From positions 175,723-239,722 of the forward strand of contig NZ_FOJM01000008.1 in the NCBI RefSeq assembly GCF_900111825.1: a stretch of 64,000 bases of DNA, read 5' to 3'. The DNA comes from Pedobacter suwonensis. GTDB taxonomy: Bacteria; Bacteroidota; Bacteroidia; Sphingobacteriales; Sphingobacteriaceae. Below the pieces are notes generated by a model that saw nothing but the letters and a program-made list of their open reading frames with translations, did not search any database and was not told the DNA's origin. Below are positions 43,207-52,936 of the stretch, piece after piece. The position numbers were made by a program, and so were the translations under genes. Each line of letters opens with the position of its first letter. Within the stretch, counting starts at the first letter, position 1.

Positions 43207-43938
43207 TTATCGGCCAACCCGCAATAAAACCGGAAAATGCACATCCTTTTCTGCGTCATCACCCCAGGCTTCTTTTAGTTCGGTAAGCATGTATTCTAAT
43301 GGATTGCGTTCGTTAGCTTTTTTATAATGTTGTAATGCAGACCAGGTATTCAAATAACCGATTAACTGTTTAAAATTCCAGGTGGTTTTGATCTGAAAAT
43401 GTGGTGCAATAATTTCTTCAAAAGGAAATGGAATGGTTTTGTAACCTTCTTCAATATAACGGCGTTCATTATCCCAGTATTTTCCCAAAATATCTTCATA
43501 TAGCTTATGGACTGCTACATCTACTTTTTTATCAATAACCATTAAACCGTAACCTATTACCGCGAAAAGACCATCTGGTTTTAGTGTTCTTTTTACTTCC
43601 CCATAAAATGCTTCGAAATTAAACCAATGGATGGCCTGCGCCACCGTAATTAAATCGAAACTATTATTCTCCACCGAGATTTGTTCTGCTGGTTCTAATT
43701 TATAAGTGATGTTGGGCAGCTGTAAAGCATTTTTTAACTGATTCTCGCTAATGTCTGTGGCATAGACCTCATTAAAGTGCTGTGCCAATACCCGTGCAAC
43801 CTGGCCATTTCCTGTAGCACAATCCCATGCTGTTTCCTTATTTTTTACCAGGGCAAACAAATAATCATATAACGCTTGTGGATAAGTGGGCCGGTAAATG
43901 GCATAATCGGCAGATTGAGTTGAAAAATTATCTTTCAT
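43207..43938 (-). CDS. Class I SAM-dependent methyltransferase
   Basis: 243 aa, soluble. The Rossmann core has motif I (A-W-D-C-A-T-G-N-G-Q-V-A near residue 38), an acidic residue after the second strand (Y-A-T-D-I-S near 60) and V-A-Q-A-I-H-W-F near 97, a pattern shared with methyltransferase_11/25 types acting on small molecules. The start M-K-D-N-F-S-T-Q-S-A-D-Y-A-I-Y-R-P-T-Y-P is common in this subgroup. Substrate unknown. It is transcribed alone and converges on hisS. Confidence 0.85.
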   Translation of the reverse strand: MKDNFSTQSADYAIYRPTYPQALYDYLFALVKNKETAWDCATGNGQVARVLAQHFNEVYATDISENQLKNALQLPNITYKLEPAEQISVENNSFDLITVAQAIHWFNFEAFYGEVKRTLKPDGLFAVIGYGLMVIDKKVDVAVHKLYEDILGKYWDNERRYIEEGYKTIPFPFEEIIAPHFQIKTTWNFKQLIGYLNTWSALQHYKKANERNPLEYMLTELKEAWGDDAEKDVHFPVLLRVGR

Positions 43939-44126
43939 TGTTATAATGATTGAATGTTGAACGATGAAGGAGTGAATGGGTAAGGGCGGATATGACTTCG
44001 CGCTTTCTTATAAAATTATTATATTTTTGATAAACAAGTGTTATTAATTTAAGTTTCATATTCGGCAATTACTCATTCAAATTCTCTAAAGCAATCTATT
44101 GCTCATTTATTAAATAAGTCTACACC

Positions 44127-45425
44127 ATGGAAAAAGCAGTACCAAAAGACGAAATTAAGGATGTAGAATACCGGTTAAAATCTATATTTGGTGGTTCGGT
44201 CGGGAACCTGGTTGAATGGTACGACTGGTACACCTATTCTGCTTTTGCATTATATTTTTCTCCTGCCTTTTTCCCGAACAGCAATCCCACGGCACAATTG
44301 TTAAACACGGCTGGAATTTTCGCGGTAGGGTTTTTAATGCGCCCTATTGGTGGCTGGTTATTTGGAAGTATTGCCGATAAACTGGGCAGAAAACGTTCCA
44401 TGACACTTTCTGTGCTGATTATGGCTATAGGGTCTTTAATTATCGGTTTAACTCCTGGCTACAAAAGGATCGGCATCGCTGCTCCGTTATTGCTCGTTAT
44501 TGCCAGATTGATTCAGGGTTTGAGTACCGGCGGCGAATATGGAACGTCCGCTACCTATCTGAGCGAAATGGCCACCAAAAAACACCGTGGATTTTATTCA
44601 AGCTTTCAATATGTAACACTTATCGGCGGACAATTATTGGCTTTAGGTATCCAGCTGATTCTGCAGAACTGGCTGCTTAGTCCTGAAGAATTACATGCCT
44701 GGGGTTGGCGGATCCCCTTTTTTATAGGCGCTGCCCTCTCGTTTTTTGCACTGTATCTGCGCAGGCATATTGATGAAACGGCTGTTTTTAAAAGTAAGAA
44801 TACCGAAGGCAAAAAAGGCGGAATGGCTGTGCTGTTAAAGTATCCGAAAGAGGTTTTTACCGTAGTGGGCCTAACATTGGGCGGAACCATCGCTTTTTAT
44901 ACCTTTAGTACCTATATGCAAAAGTTTCTCGTAAACACGGTTCAGCTGAGTAAAGAAACTTCTACAACTTTATCCTTCGTTTCGTTGTTGGTTTTTGCCA
45001 TTATGCAGCCTTTATTCGGCTTGCTGTCTGATAAAATCGGGAGAAAGCCGCTCTTAATCGGGTTTGGGATATTGGGTACATTATGTACCTATCCCATTTT
45101 AACGGGCGTAGCCAGCGAGACCAACACTACCATTATCTTTTTATTAATGATTGGTGCGTTAATTATCGTCAGCGGGTATACGAGTATCAATGCGGTAGTG
45201 AAAGCTGAATTATTCCCCGCTGAAATCAGGGCTTTGGGTGTGGGTTTACCTTATGCTTTAACCGTTGCTGTTTTCGGTGGAACGGCAGAATATTTTGCAC
45301 TCTGGTTTAAAAATATCGGTCATGAAACTTATTTTTATTGGTATGTAACCGGATGTATTTTAATCTCCCTGATCTTATACACTACCATGAAAGATACCAA
45401 ACACCACTCGAAGATTGAGGATTAG
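44127..45425 (+). CDS. MHS-family MFS transporter
   Basis: 432 aa with about twelve transmembrane helices. The first loop contains the family motif G-N-L-V-E-W-Y-D-W-Y near residue 27, then R-P-I-G-G-W-L-F-G-S-I-A-D-K-L-G-R-K-R-S near 78-98, and the G-L-S-T-G-G-E-Y-G-T-S-A-T-Y-L-S-E element near 133. These are marks of the metabolite:H+ symporters related to alpha-ketoglutarate permease KgtP and ShiA. It imports an organic acid or similar solute; which one is not visible. No metabolic genes adjoin it. Confidence 0.88.
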   Translation: MEKAVPKDEIKDVEYRLKSIFGGSVGNLVEWYDWYTYSAFALYFSPAFFPNSNPTAQLLNTAGIFAVGFLMRPIGGWLFGSIADKLGRKRSMTLSVLIMAIGSLIIGLTPGYKRIGIAAPLLLVIARLIQGLSTGGEYGTSATYLSEMATKKHRGFYSSFQYVTLIGGQLLALGIQLILQNWLLSPEELHAWGWRIPFFIGAALSFFALYLRRHIDETAVFKSKNTEGKKGGMAVLLKYPKEVFTVVGLTLGGTIAFYTFSTYMQKFLVNTVQLSKETSTTLSFVSLLVFAIMQPLFGLLSDKIGRKPLLIGFGILGTLCTYPILTGVASETNTTIIFLLMIGALIIVSGYTSINAVVKAELFPAEIRALGVGLPYALTVAVFGGTAEYFALWFKNIGHETYFYWYVTGCILISLILYTTMKDTKHHSKIED

Positions 45426-45495
45426 ACTTCAGTTCTTTTTTATATGCGATCGTCGCCCTGATCCGATAGCCATCGAATTTATCCCAAATGGTCCT

Positions 45496-45590
45496 CGTTT
45501 GTAACGGGGATTATTGAGATCTGCAATTATAACGCAGATAAAAAAAGGTGGCGATTAAATCGCCATTATCCTTCATCCGCGTTACAAACG
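45496..45590. repeat. Intergenic inverted repeat CGTTTGTAACG ... CGTTACAAACG
   Basis: Two 11-base complementary arms about 73 bases apart, with a TGGCGAT-TAA-ATCGCCA hairpin (45549-45565) between them. It fills most of the gap between the transporter and rarA and is probably another dispersed palindromic repeat. Confidence 0.6.
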
Positions 45591-45716
45591 CGGAAGAAAC
45601 ACTTTTACTGATAAGCATCTTCGTTAATCTATGCCTCTGTAGCAAACTTATGCCGCTCCTGTTTGGTTGGTAAATTATCGACAAACAACATATTCAATTT
45701 TTATATATTTACCATT

Positions 45717-46997
45717 ATGCAAAACCTACCTCCTTTAGCCGAACGTATGCGCCCTCAAAACCTAAATGAATATGTTGGCCAGCAGCATTTGGTAGGAGAG
45801 GGTGCCGTATTGCGCAAAGCGATTGAAAGTGGCCAGCTGCCATCCATGATTTTCTGGGGGCCGCCCGGAGTTGGTAAAACCACATTGGCCTATATTATTT
45901 CGCAAGCTTTAGACAGGCCTTTTTTTAATTTGAGTGCCATAAACAGCGGCGTGAAAGATATCCGTGAGGTGATTGACCGTGCCGCGCAGTTAAAAGATAG
46001 CTTTTTGGGTTTGCCTATTTTGTTTATTGATGAGATTCACCGTTTCAGTAAGTCGCAGCAAGATAGTTTGTTGGGAGCTGTAGAGCGGGGCCTGGTTACT
46101 TTGATCGGCGCCACGACAGAAAATCCATCTTTCGAAGTTATTTCCGCTTTACTTTCCCGTTGTCAGGTTTACATTTTAAAATCACTTACTGAAGAGGAAT
46201 TGGTGGGCTTATTGCAAACAGCCATTAAAAAAGACACTGTTCTTATAGAGAAGAAAATTTCGATTAAAGAACATGAGGCTTTAATCCGTTTATCAGGTGG
46301 TGATGCAAGGAAATTATTAAACGTACTCGAAATTGCCATCAATGGTATAGGCGGCGATAAAATTGTGCTCACCAATGAGAATGTTCTGGCTCATGCTCAA
46401 CAGAACCTGGCACTTTATGATAAAGCCGGAGAACAGCATTACGATATCATTTCGGCATTCATTAAATCAATCCGTGGCAGCGACCCGAATGCGGCAGTTT
46501 ATTGGTTGGCCAGGATGATAGAAGGTGGAGAAGATCCATTGTTCATCGCCCGCAGGTTGTTGATTTTATCTTCAGAAGATATCGGAAATGCCAATCCAAA
46601 TGCACTGTTATTGGCGAATAATTGTTTCACGGCTGTCAATGTAATCGGCTATCCGGAGGCACGGATTATTTTATCGCAATGTGTAACCTATCTGGCCAGT
46701 TCGCCAAAAAGTAATGCCGCTTACGAAGCCATTAATAAGGCACAAGCTTTGGTTAAGCAAACGGGTAATCTGCCTGTGCCGTTACACATCCGCAATGCAC
46801 CTACCAAACTGATGAAAAATATCGGCTATGGTAAAGATTACCAATATTCGCATGGATATGAAGGTAATTTTTCGCCACAGGAATACTTTCCTGAAGAATT
46901 AAGCGGCACAAAACTCTACGATCCGGGTAAAAACCCCGCAGAAGATAAACTGCGCGAAAAGCTTAGGCAAAACTGGAAAGACAAATACAAATATTAG
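45717..46997 (+). CDS. rarA: Replication-associated recombination protein RarA
   Basis: 426 aa from the ATG at 45717; the upstream in-frame GTG/ATG adds 18 unrelated residues. It is an AAA+ ATPase of the RarA/MgsA/WRNIP1 clamp-loader-like family, which acts at stalled forks. It starts [19 protein letters not shown], has Walker A G-P-P-G-V-G-K-T near residue 45, Walker B F-I-D-E-I-H near 100, sensor T-E-N-P near 127, Arg-finger region L-S-R-C, and the C-terminal tetramerisation domain with S-N-A-A-Y-E-A near 340. Confidence 0.93.
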   Translation: MQNLPPLAERMRPQNLNEYVGQQHLVGEGAVLRKAIESGQLPSMIFWGPPGVGKTTLAYIISQALDRPFFNLSAINSGVKDIREVIDRAAQLKDSFLGLPILFIDEIHRFSKSQQDSLLGAVERGLVTLIGATTENPSFEVISALLSRCQVYILKSLTEEELVGLLQTAIKKDTVLIEKKISIKEHEALIRLSGGDARKLLNVLEIAINGIGGDKIVLTNENVLAHAQQNLALYDKAGEQHYDIISAFIKSIRGSDPNAAVYWLARMIEGGEDPLFIARRLLILSSEDIGNANPNALLLANNCFTAVNVIGYPEARIILSQCVTYLASSPKSNAAYEAINKAQALVKQTGNLPVPLHIRNAPTKLMKNIGYGKDYQYSHGYEGNFSPQEYFPEELSGTKLYDPGKNPAEDKLREKLRQNWKDKYKY

Positions 46998-47063
46998 TGT
47001 AACATTTTGTACCTAATGTATACTAATAGATAAACTGACTAAAATCAAACACCTAAACTAAAT

Positions 47064-48536
47064 ATGCTGAGTACTTTTTTAAGCCATCAAAGAAAATCTT
47101 TCTGGCGTTCGCGGAACCGGGGCAGCAGTATTGCCGGCCAGATTGTTTTGGGTTTCTTTATGCTGTACTTTTTTACGCTGGCACTAGGAGCCGGACTAGG
47201 TATGTCTCATTTATTGACCTACTTTTTTCCAAATCAGGATGTAGTTAAAAGTTTCAACGGCATCATTCTTTATTATTTCGCATTCGATTTTATCATGCGT
47301 CTGCAGTTTCAGGAGCTCCCGACCTTAAGCATCATCCCTTATTTGCATTTAAGGATTTCCAGAAGCCAGATCATTAGGTTTTTAAATGTAAAAGCATTGT
47401 TTTCGGCATTTAACCTTTGGCCGTTTTTTATTTTTCTGCCCTTCTGTTTTATTAAAATAGCCCCCACACTAGGTGTCGTTACCACCATTATGTATATGGT
47501 TTCGATATTTTCAATGATGGTTTTTAACAATTACCTAGTGTTATACATTAAGCGAAAGTCCATTACCAATACACTTTATACCTTTATCGGATTGGTGATC
47601 ATTGCAGCATTTGCCGCTTTGGAATATTATAAGGTTATTTCAATTATGGCCGGCTCCGATTTTGTGTTCCGTGCCATTGCTGCCCATCCTTATTATGCGT
47701 TCGCATTTACCTTTGCGGCGATAGCTATATTTTATTTCAACTCCGGTTTCCTGCGTAAAAACCTTTACGTGGAAGAGTTAAGCAGTAAACAAGAGAAAAA
47801 GGGCAGTACCGATTATGCTTTCCTTAACCGCTTTGGAAAAGTCGGCGAGCTGGCTGCTTTAGAGTTAAAATTAATTCTCCGTCATAAACGTCCACGCTCT
47901 GCAGTGATTATGGGCTTCTTTTTTCTTTTTTATGGGTTTATTTTTTATAAGGAAAAAGCAATCAATAGCGATGCTTTTGGCCAGATGATGTTTGGCGCCA
48001 TATTTATGACGGGTATTTCGATCATTATTTATGGCCAGTTTATGTTTGCCTGGCAAAGTGCCCACTTTGATGGGATATTGGCCAATAAAATCAATTTTAG
48101 AGATTACATAAAGGCCAAATTTTTGCTTTTCACTATTGGTTGTACCATTATTACGGTGTTGGCAAGTTTTTATGGGTTTTTGAGTCCAAAATTATTGCTG
48201 CTGCATTTGGCTGCCTATTTTTATAACATCGGGTTTGGAACAGTGGTAGTGCTTTATCTGGCTACCTTAAATTATAAAAGATTAGATATTACCAAAGCCG
48301 CAAGTTTTAACTATCAGGGAACCGGTGCTACGCAATGGCTTTTAATGTTCCCTTACGCACTTACACCCATTATCATGTACGTGCCATTTGGCATATTAAA
48401 TAAACCTTACTGGGGATTAGCCGTGGTAGGTGTATTTGGTTTAGCCATGCTTTTGTTAAGAGGCTTTTGGGTAAATTACATTGCAAAACGACTTGAAAAA
48501 CAACAATATAAAATAGCCGAAGGCTTTAGAGAATAA
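47064..48536 (+). CDS. DUF5687 membrane protein, ABC-2-like permease
   Basis: 490 aa with at least ten hydrophobic segments. The N-terminus (F-L-S-H-Q-R-K-S-F-W-R-S-R) and the L-H-L-R-I-S-R-S-Q-I-I-R-F motif near residue 100 match DUF5687, a Bacteroidota family taken to be the membrane part of an ABC exporter. The ATPase gene follows two bases after its stop, which supports that. Substrate unknown. A soluble loop of about 40 residues near 235-275 separates two membrane halves. Confidence 0.8.
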   Translation: MLSTFLSHQRKSFWRSRNRGSSIAGQIVLGFFMLYFFTLALGAGLGMSHLLTYFFPNQDVVKSFNGIILYYFAFDFIMRLQFQELPTLSIIPYLHLRISRSQIIRFLNVKALFSAFNLWPFFIFLPFCFIKIAPTLGVVTTIMYMVSIFSMMVFNNYLVLYIKRKSITNTLYTFIGLVIIAAFAALEYYKVISIMAGSDFVFRAIAAHPYYAFAFTFAAIAIFYFNSGFLRKNLYVEELSSKQEKKGSTDYAFLNRFGKVGELAALELKLILRHKRPRSAVIMGFFFLFYGFIFYKEKAINSDAFGQMMFGAIFMTGISIIIYGQFMFAWQSAHFDGILANKINFRDYIKAKFLLFTIGCTIITVLASFYGFLSPKLLLLHLAAYFYNIGFGTVVVLYLATLNYKRLDITKAASFNYQGTGATQWLLMFPYALTPIIMYVPFGILNKPYWGLAVVGVFGLAMLLLRGFWVNYIAKRLEKQQYKIAEGFRE

Positions 48537-48538
48537 TT

Positions 48539-49231
48539 ATGATTTTAGAAGTTAAGAAATTACAAAAAGTTTATGGCGATAAAACCGTTGTAAACATCGA
48601 AGATCTGCAGATTGCGGCCGGCGAAACCGTTGGTTTAGTAGGGAATAACGGTGCAGGTAAAACTACTTTCTTTAGGATGCTTTTAGATCTTATCCGCCCA
48701 ACTTCAGGGGAGGTTTTATCCAAAGGCGAAAATGTAATGCAAAACGATAACTGGAAAAATTATACCGCATCTTTTTTGGATGAAGGTTTCCTGATCGATT
48801 ATTTAACACCTGAAGAGTATTTTATTTTTATCGGAAGTTTACACAATTTAAGTGTTGCCGATGTTTCTGCATACCTTAACCAATATGGTGAGTTTTTTAA
48901 TGGTGAAATCCTGAACAGTGGGAAATACATTCGCGATTTCAGTAAAGGAAACCAGGTAAAAGTAGGTATTGCTGCTGCCTTGATGCAAAAGCCTGAAATA
49001 TTGATTTTGGATGAACCTTTTGCCAACCTTGATCCAACCACCCAGATCCGTTTGAAGAACTTGTTAAAGGCACAGGCGGGTAACATGACAACTTTTATCT
49101 CTAGTCACGATTTAAACCACGTTACCGATGTGTGTAATCGCATCGTGTTGGTAGAAAAAGGGCAGGTAATTAAAGATTTTAAAACAGACGAAAACACGTT
49201 AAAAGAACTGGAGAGTTATTTCTCCGCTTAG
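48539..49231 (+). CDS. ABC transporter ATP-binding protein
   Basis: 230 aa, a single nucleotide-binding domain: Walker A G-N-N-G-A-G-K-T-T near residue 36, Q-loop replaced by a less typical A-S-F-L-D-E-G stretch near 78, signature D-F-S-K-G-N-Q-V-K near 139, Walker B I-L-I-L-D-E-P-F-A near 158 and H-loop S-S-H-D near 190. The signature S-K-G-N is a common variant of S-G-G-Q in drug/bacteriocin-type exporters. It pairs with the DUF5687 permease directly upstream. A terminator follows. Confidence 0.9.
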   Translation: MILEVKKLQKVYGDKTVVNIEDLQIAAGETVGLVGNNGAGKTTFFRMLLDLIRPTSGEVLSKGENVMQNDNWKNYTASFLDEGFLIDYLTPEEYFIFIGSLHNLSVADVSAYLNQYGEFFNGEILNSGKYIRDFSKGNQVKVGIAAALMQKPEILILDEPFANLDPTTQIRLKNLLKAQAGNMTTFISSHDLNHVTDVCNRIVLVEKGQVIKDFKTDENTLKELESYFSA

Positions 49232-49263
49232 TTTTGTACTAAGATTGATACAATGTATGCCAA

Positions 49264-49292
49264 GGGTCCTGATTTATCAGGACTCTTTTTTT
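49264..49292 (+). terminator. Rho-independent terminator after the ABC pair
   Basis: The stem GGGTCCTGA / TCAGGACTC with a four-base loop and an eight-base T-run, 32 bases after the ATPase stop. Confidence 0.85.
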
Positions 49293-49354
49293 GTGAAAAG
49301 AATTGCGGTTTATCAGGGGTAGTGGTAAAAATGTATTGAAAACCGAGCGTTATA

Positions 49355-49362
49355 TATTTTTG
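49355..49362 (+). promoter_or_regulatory. -7 box TATTTTTG of the OmpA-like gene
   Basis: A perfect TAnnTTTG match 46 bases before the ATG; the -33 element is weak. Confidence 0.4.
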
Positions 49363-49408
49363 GCATTGTGTTTGAATATATTGGTGGAAATTATAAATCT
49401 AGCATATC

Positions 49409-50086
49409 ATGAGTATTTCAAAAGTAAGAATAGCCACATTAAGTATAGGATTAGCCGTAGGATCGATGGCATTCCAAAGTTGTGATAGTTTAACTAAAAC
49501 ACAAAAAGGTGCTGGTATTGGCGCAGCGGCCGGCGGTGTAGTTGGCGCATTAATCGGTAAAAAGGCAGGTAATACAGCAGTTGGTGCTTTAATCGGTGGG
49601 GCAATAGGTGGTACAGCCGGAGCTTTTATTGGCCGTAGAATGGACAGACAGGCTGCTGAAATCCAAAAAGCTATTCCTAATGCAGAAGTGATCCGTGAGG
49701 GTGAGGGTATCATTGTAAAATTTGATAGTGGTATTTTGTTCGATTTTGATAAAACTGCTTTAAAAGACGCAGCGAAAACCAATATTCAGAGTTTAGCTTC
49801 TTCGTTAAACCAATACCCTGATACAGATATCAAAATTATCGGCCATACCGATAGCCGTGGTACCGAACAATATAACATGGGGCTTTCAGAAAGAAGAGCG
49901 GCTGCAGTTAAAGCTTATGCCGTTTCTCAAGGTGTTCCATCTTCACGATTAGTTACCATTGGTAAAGGTTTTTCTGAGCCAATTGCAGATAACAGCACTG
50001 ATGCAGGACGTGCAGCTAACCGTCGTGTAGAAATTGTAATTGTTGCAAATGATGCCTTAAAATCTACCGCACAAAAACAAGGTTAA
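49409..50086 (+). CDS. OmpA-family lipoprotein with glycine zipper
   Basis: 225 aa: type II signal peptide with lipobox F-Q-S-C at about 22-25, then a glycine-zipper segment (about 33-75, repeated G-A-x-I-G-x-x-x-G) and a C-terminal OmpA peptidoglycan-binding domain (D-F-D-K-T-A-L near 112, I-I-G-H-T-D-S-R-G-T-E near 144, L-S-E-R-R-A-A-A-V near 162, N-R-R-V-E-I near 208). It anchors the outer membrane to the wall, like YiaD or Pal-related proteins. It is a stand-alone gene with its own promoter and terminator. Confidence 0.92.
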   Translation: MSISKVRIATLSIGLAVGSMAFQSCDSLTKTQKGAGIGAAAGGVVGALIGKKAGNTAVGALIGGAIGGTAGAFIGRRMDRQAAEIQKAIPNAEVIREGEGIIVKFDSGILFDFDKTALKDAAKTNIQSLASSLNQYPDTDIKIIGHTDSRGTEQYNMGLSERRAAAVKAYAVSQGVPSSRLVTIGKGFSEPIADNSTDAGRAANRRVEIVIVANDALKSTAQKQG

Positions 50087-50126
50087 TATCACAAATTCCC
50101 TCTACCTATGAGGTCAATATATATTC

Positions 50127-50155
50127 ACCCCAGTGTACCAACACTGGGGTTTTTT
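50127..50155 (+). terminator. Rho-independent terminator after the OmpA-like gene
   Basis: A perfect 9-bp stem CCCCAGTGT / ACACTGGGG with a four-base loop and six T, 41 bases after the stop. Confidence 0.9.
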
Positions 50156-50640
50156 GTGGTGTCTGATGTTACCATCTGACACTGGACAATACTTTTCTTT
50201 GGTTTTTGGAAAGCAGGTTCCTGTGTTTATAGGTTGCGGTAATCCCGCCATTCGCTTTATCCCGACTTTACGTCGGGATGCTCGCTACTGTCGGGTTTAG
50301 TTAATATTGGTTTTTTGCTTCGATGCTACCCTCCTGCAATCCTAAATAGTTGTACCAACAAAATGTTCTTAAACGGGACTAAAGCGGCATCCTCCGATCT
50401 GATTTTTCATCAGCATCGGAGATATAGCGAAAAGCCCGACTGACATTAAAAAATGTAGATGGCCTTGCTTTCCAAGTTTTAAATAAGCTTGTTCCGGATG
50501 GTAAAATCCAGCACCAAGATGCATGCTGCGCAGTCGGATGTTAGCTTTTGGTTGAATAAAATAGTGTCAGATAGAAATATCTGACAGCACGGAGAAATAA
50601 ATATAAATTTGTGTCGGATGGGAACATCCAACACCACTAT
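50156..50640. repeat. Intergenic cluster of GGATG/CATCC-type hairpins
   Basis: No gene is seen in this 485-base stretch. Three hairpins of one type occur: 50161-50180 (imperfect), 50566-50585 (GTCAGATA-gaaa-TATCTGAC) and 50611-50634 (GTGTCGGATG-ggaa-CATCCAACAC), plus a half copy near 50533. They match the hairpins heading the tandem units at 35107-35545. A separate hairpin, ATCCCGACTTTACGTCGGGAT, sits near 50261. Confidence 0.75.
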
Positions 50641-50643
50641 AAA

Positions 50644-50994
50644 TTAATCTGCAGGATAAATATCCTCAAAATAACTTACGATCAAGGATTTCATCAACAT
50701 CTCCTGCTCTAACATGGTGTAGGGCGGAATGGCTTTAATTAATTTCCAGTGTGGCCAGCCATCCTGGTCTAAGCCCTCGAGTTCATAAAATCCCATTTCG
50801 CTTAATAAACGACAGGTGGCAATATGCATCAGTTCTTCTTTCTGGCGCTTACTGTATTTTTTTGGACCTTTGCCCAGTTCCTGAACGCCAATTAGAAAAA
50901 GCATCACCTTTAAATCAGGAAAATCTGATTCAAATTCGATTGAAATCCTTTCCTGTAAAACTTTCCACTTGGCATTAATCTCCGATGGCTTCAT
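50644..50994 (-). CDS. Uncharacterised 116-aa soluble protein
   Basis: 116 aa, no signal or membrane segment, mostly helical. Recognisable stretches are F-P-D-L-K-V-M-L-F-L-I-G-V-Q-E-L-G near residue 25, a basic K-K-Y-S-K-R-Q-K-E-E-L-M-H-I-A near 45 and a Trp/acidic C-terminus (D-Q-D-G-W-P-H-W). It reads like a genuine conserved protein but I know no function. It is divergent from the Gfo/Idh gene and ends against the intergenic repeat cluster. Confidence 0.65.
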   Translation of the reverse strand: MKPSEINAKWKVLQERISIEFESDFPDLKVMLFLIGVQELGKGPKKYSKRQKEELMHIATCRLLSEMGFYELEGLDQDGWPHWKLIKAIPPYTMLEQEMLMKSLIVSYFEDIYPAD

Positions 50995-51075
50995 AAGCGC
51001 AAAGATAGTGCAAAAACGTGTAAGCCTTAAGTAAAACGTTTAGGCTTTTTAACACAGGAGCTTGAATGGTAACGG

Positions 51076-51083
51076 TATTTTTG
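51076..51083 (+). promoter_or_regulatory. -7 box TATTTTTG before the Gfo/Idh gene
   Basis: A perfect TAnnTTTG match 16 bases before the ATG; no good -33 at standard spacing. Confidence 0.4.
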
Positions 51084-51099
51084 GTTACATTTATAACCT

Positions 51100-52137
51100 A
51101 TGGATACAAATAGCAACAAAACAATTAATGCGGGTTTATTAGCTTATGGCATGTCGGGTAAAGTGTTTCATGCCCCTTTTTTGCAGGCACACAGTGGCTT
51201 TAACTTAAGGGCTGTAGTAGAACGCAGCCATAAAAACGCAGTAAATGATTATCCGGCTATTACAAGCTACAATAGTGTTGAGGAACTATTAAATGATGAC
51301 GAAATAGAACTGGTGGTAGTTAATACCCCAAACAATCTTCATTACGAACATGCAAAAGCGGCTTTAACTAAACACAAACATATTTTGGTAGAGAAGCCTT
51401 TCACTGCAACAACCGCACAGGCACAAGAGCTATTTGAACTGGCTGATAGCGTAGGCAAACAAATCTTTTTTTACCAGAACCGCCGCTGGGACAGCGATTT
51501 TACATCCGTACGTAAGGTGATAGCAAGTGGTAAACTGGGTAAGCTGGTCGAAATGCATTTACGTTACGATCGTTACCGCAACGTAATCGGGCCAAAGAAA
51601 TTTAAAGAGAACCCCGTTGAGGCCAGCGGACTCCTATATGATTTAGGTCCTCATCTTTTAGATCAGGTAATCAGCCTGTTTGGCAAACCTTTAAATTACC
51701 ATAAAATTTTGGGTAAAAACAGGGAAGGTACTTTGGTAGATGATTACTTTTCAATTCAACTGACTTACCCTGATAGCCTGTATGTTTTTGTTACTTCGAG
51801 CATGTTGGTGGTAAACCCACAGCCAGGATTTGTTTTACATGGCGTAAACGGCAGCTTCATTAAACACAGAACCGATATTCAGGAAGAACAGTTGCTGGCA
51901 GGCAAGAAATTAACTGATCCGGGTTATGGTATTGAGCCTGCAGATAAAGATGGTTTATTAACGACCATTGATACTGATGGAAAGAAAACCGAGGAGAACA
52001 TTCCATCGGAGGTAGGGAGTTATCTACCACTTTTCGAAGCCATTTATCAGGGGATAATCAATAATAAACCCTACCCTGTAACAAGAGCGGACGTTTTAAC
52101 GCAAATTGAAATTATAGAAAGTCCGGTAACAGCATAA
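51100..52137 (+). CDS. Gfo/Idh/MocA-family oxidoreductase
   Basis: 345 aa, cytoplasmic NAD(P)-dependent dehydrogenase fold. The N-terminal Rossmann domain starts N-A-G-L-L-A-Y-G-M-S-G-K-V-F-H-A-P-F, a variant of the G-x-G-x-x-G loop. It has V-V-N-T-P-N-N-L-H-Y-E-H near residue 82 and the family's catalytic E-K-P-F-T near 103. The C-terminal alpha/beta domain carries L-Y-D-L-G-P-H-L-L-D near 183, with the substrate-binding Asp/His. Substrates in this family are sugars, inositols or biliverdin; none is indicated here. The M90 peptidase gene follows by eight bases. Confidence 0.9.
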   Translation: MDTNSNKTINAGLLAYGMSGKVFHAPFLQAHSGFNLRAVVERSHKNAVNDYPAITSYNSVEELLNDDEIELVVVNTPNNLHYEHAKAALTKHKHILVEKPFTATTAQAQELFELADSVGKQIFFYQNRRWDSDFTSVRKVIASGKLGKLVEMHLRYDRYRNVIGPKKFKENPVEASGLLYDLGPHLLDQVISLFGKPLNYHKILGKNREGTLVDDYFSIQLTYPDSLYVFVTSSMLVVNPQPGFVLHGVNGSFIKHRTDIQEEQLLAGKKLTDPGYGIEPADKDGLLTTIDTDGKKTEENIPSEVGSYLPLFEAIYQGIINNKPYPVTRADVLTQIEIIESPVTA

Positions 52138-52145
52138 TCCTGATC

Positions 52146-52919
52146 ATGAATTCTCTCCCTTTTATATACCTGATTCCAATTTTTCTGATTGCCCTGTATT
52201 TAATCCTGAAGAAAAAAAAGATAGCGGTAACGCCTCTAACAGATGTAGACAAGAAAATACTGGATGATTATGTGGGTTATTACCATAATCTTGACTCGAC
52301 AGATAAACTTAGGTTTGAAGAAAAGGTAGCTACGTTTTTTAGTACGGTTAAAATCGAACCGGTTGGTTTAGAAATGACCACATTAGATGAATTGCTGATT
52401 GCTTCTAGTGCAGTAATCCCTATTTTTGGTTTTGACGATTGGCAATACAAAAACCTAACCAGCGTTTTGCTGTATCCGGATACGTTTAATAAGGATTTTC
52501 AGTTTGATAGTGGCGAAAGAAATATTATGGGCATGGTGGGCACAGGTTATATGAACGGACAGATGATTTTATCGCGTTCGGCATTACGCCATGGTTTTTC
52601 TAAAAGTGCAGGCAAGGAAAATACTGCCATACACGAATTTGTTCATCTTTTGGATAAATCTGATGGGGCAACAGACGGTGTTCCTGAAAATTTACTGGCA
52701 CATGAGTACACTTTACCCTGGATTAAAATGATGCATGAGGAAATGGAAAAAATTGAAGATAATAAGTCGGATATTAATCCTTACGCCATCACCAACCAGG
52801 CAGAATTTTTTGCGGTGGTATCAGAATATTTCTTCGAAAAACCCGAGCAGCTAAAAGATAAACACCCTGAATTGTATTTTCAGTTAAGTCGCATTTTTGC
52901 CCAGCAACCTGCCGGATAG
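52146..52919 (+). CDS. MtfA-like (M90) zinc peptidase
   Basis: 257 aa with one N-terminal transmembrane helix (about 3-20), then a soluble domain with the Zn motif H163-E-F-V-H167 followed by L-L-D-K, and a later A-E-F-F-A-V-V-S-E-Y-F-F near residue 225 supplying the third ligand. These match the M90 family founded on MtfA, a cytosolic peptidase that handles the Mlc repressor in enterobacteria; its target here is unknown. It is probably cotranscribed with the upstream oxidoreductase and the downstream exported protein. Confidence 0.85.
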   Translation: MNSLPFIYLIPIFLIALYLILKKKKIAVTPLTDVDKKILDDYVGYYHNLDSTDKLRFEEKVATFFSTVKIEPVGLEMTTLDELLIASSAVIPIFGFDDWQYKNLTSVLLYPDTFNKDFQFDSGERNIMGMVGTGYMNGQMILSRSALRHGFSKSAGKENTAIHEFVHLLDKSDGATDGVPENLLAHEYTLPWIKMMHEEMEKIEDNKSDINPYAITNQAEFFAVVSEYFFEKPEQLKDKHPELYFQLSRIFAQQPAG

Positions 52920-52936
52920 TTTGATCAATAAAAAAG

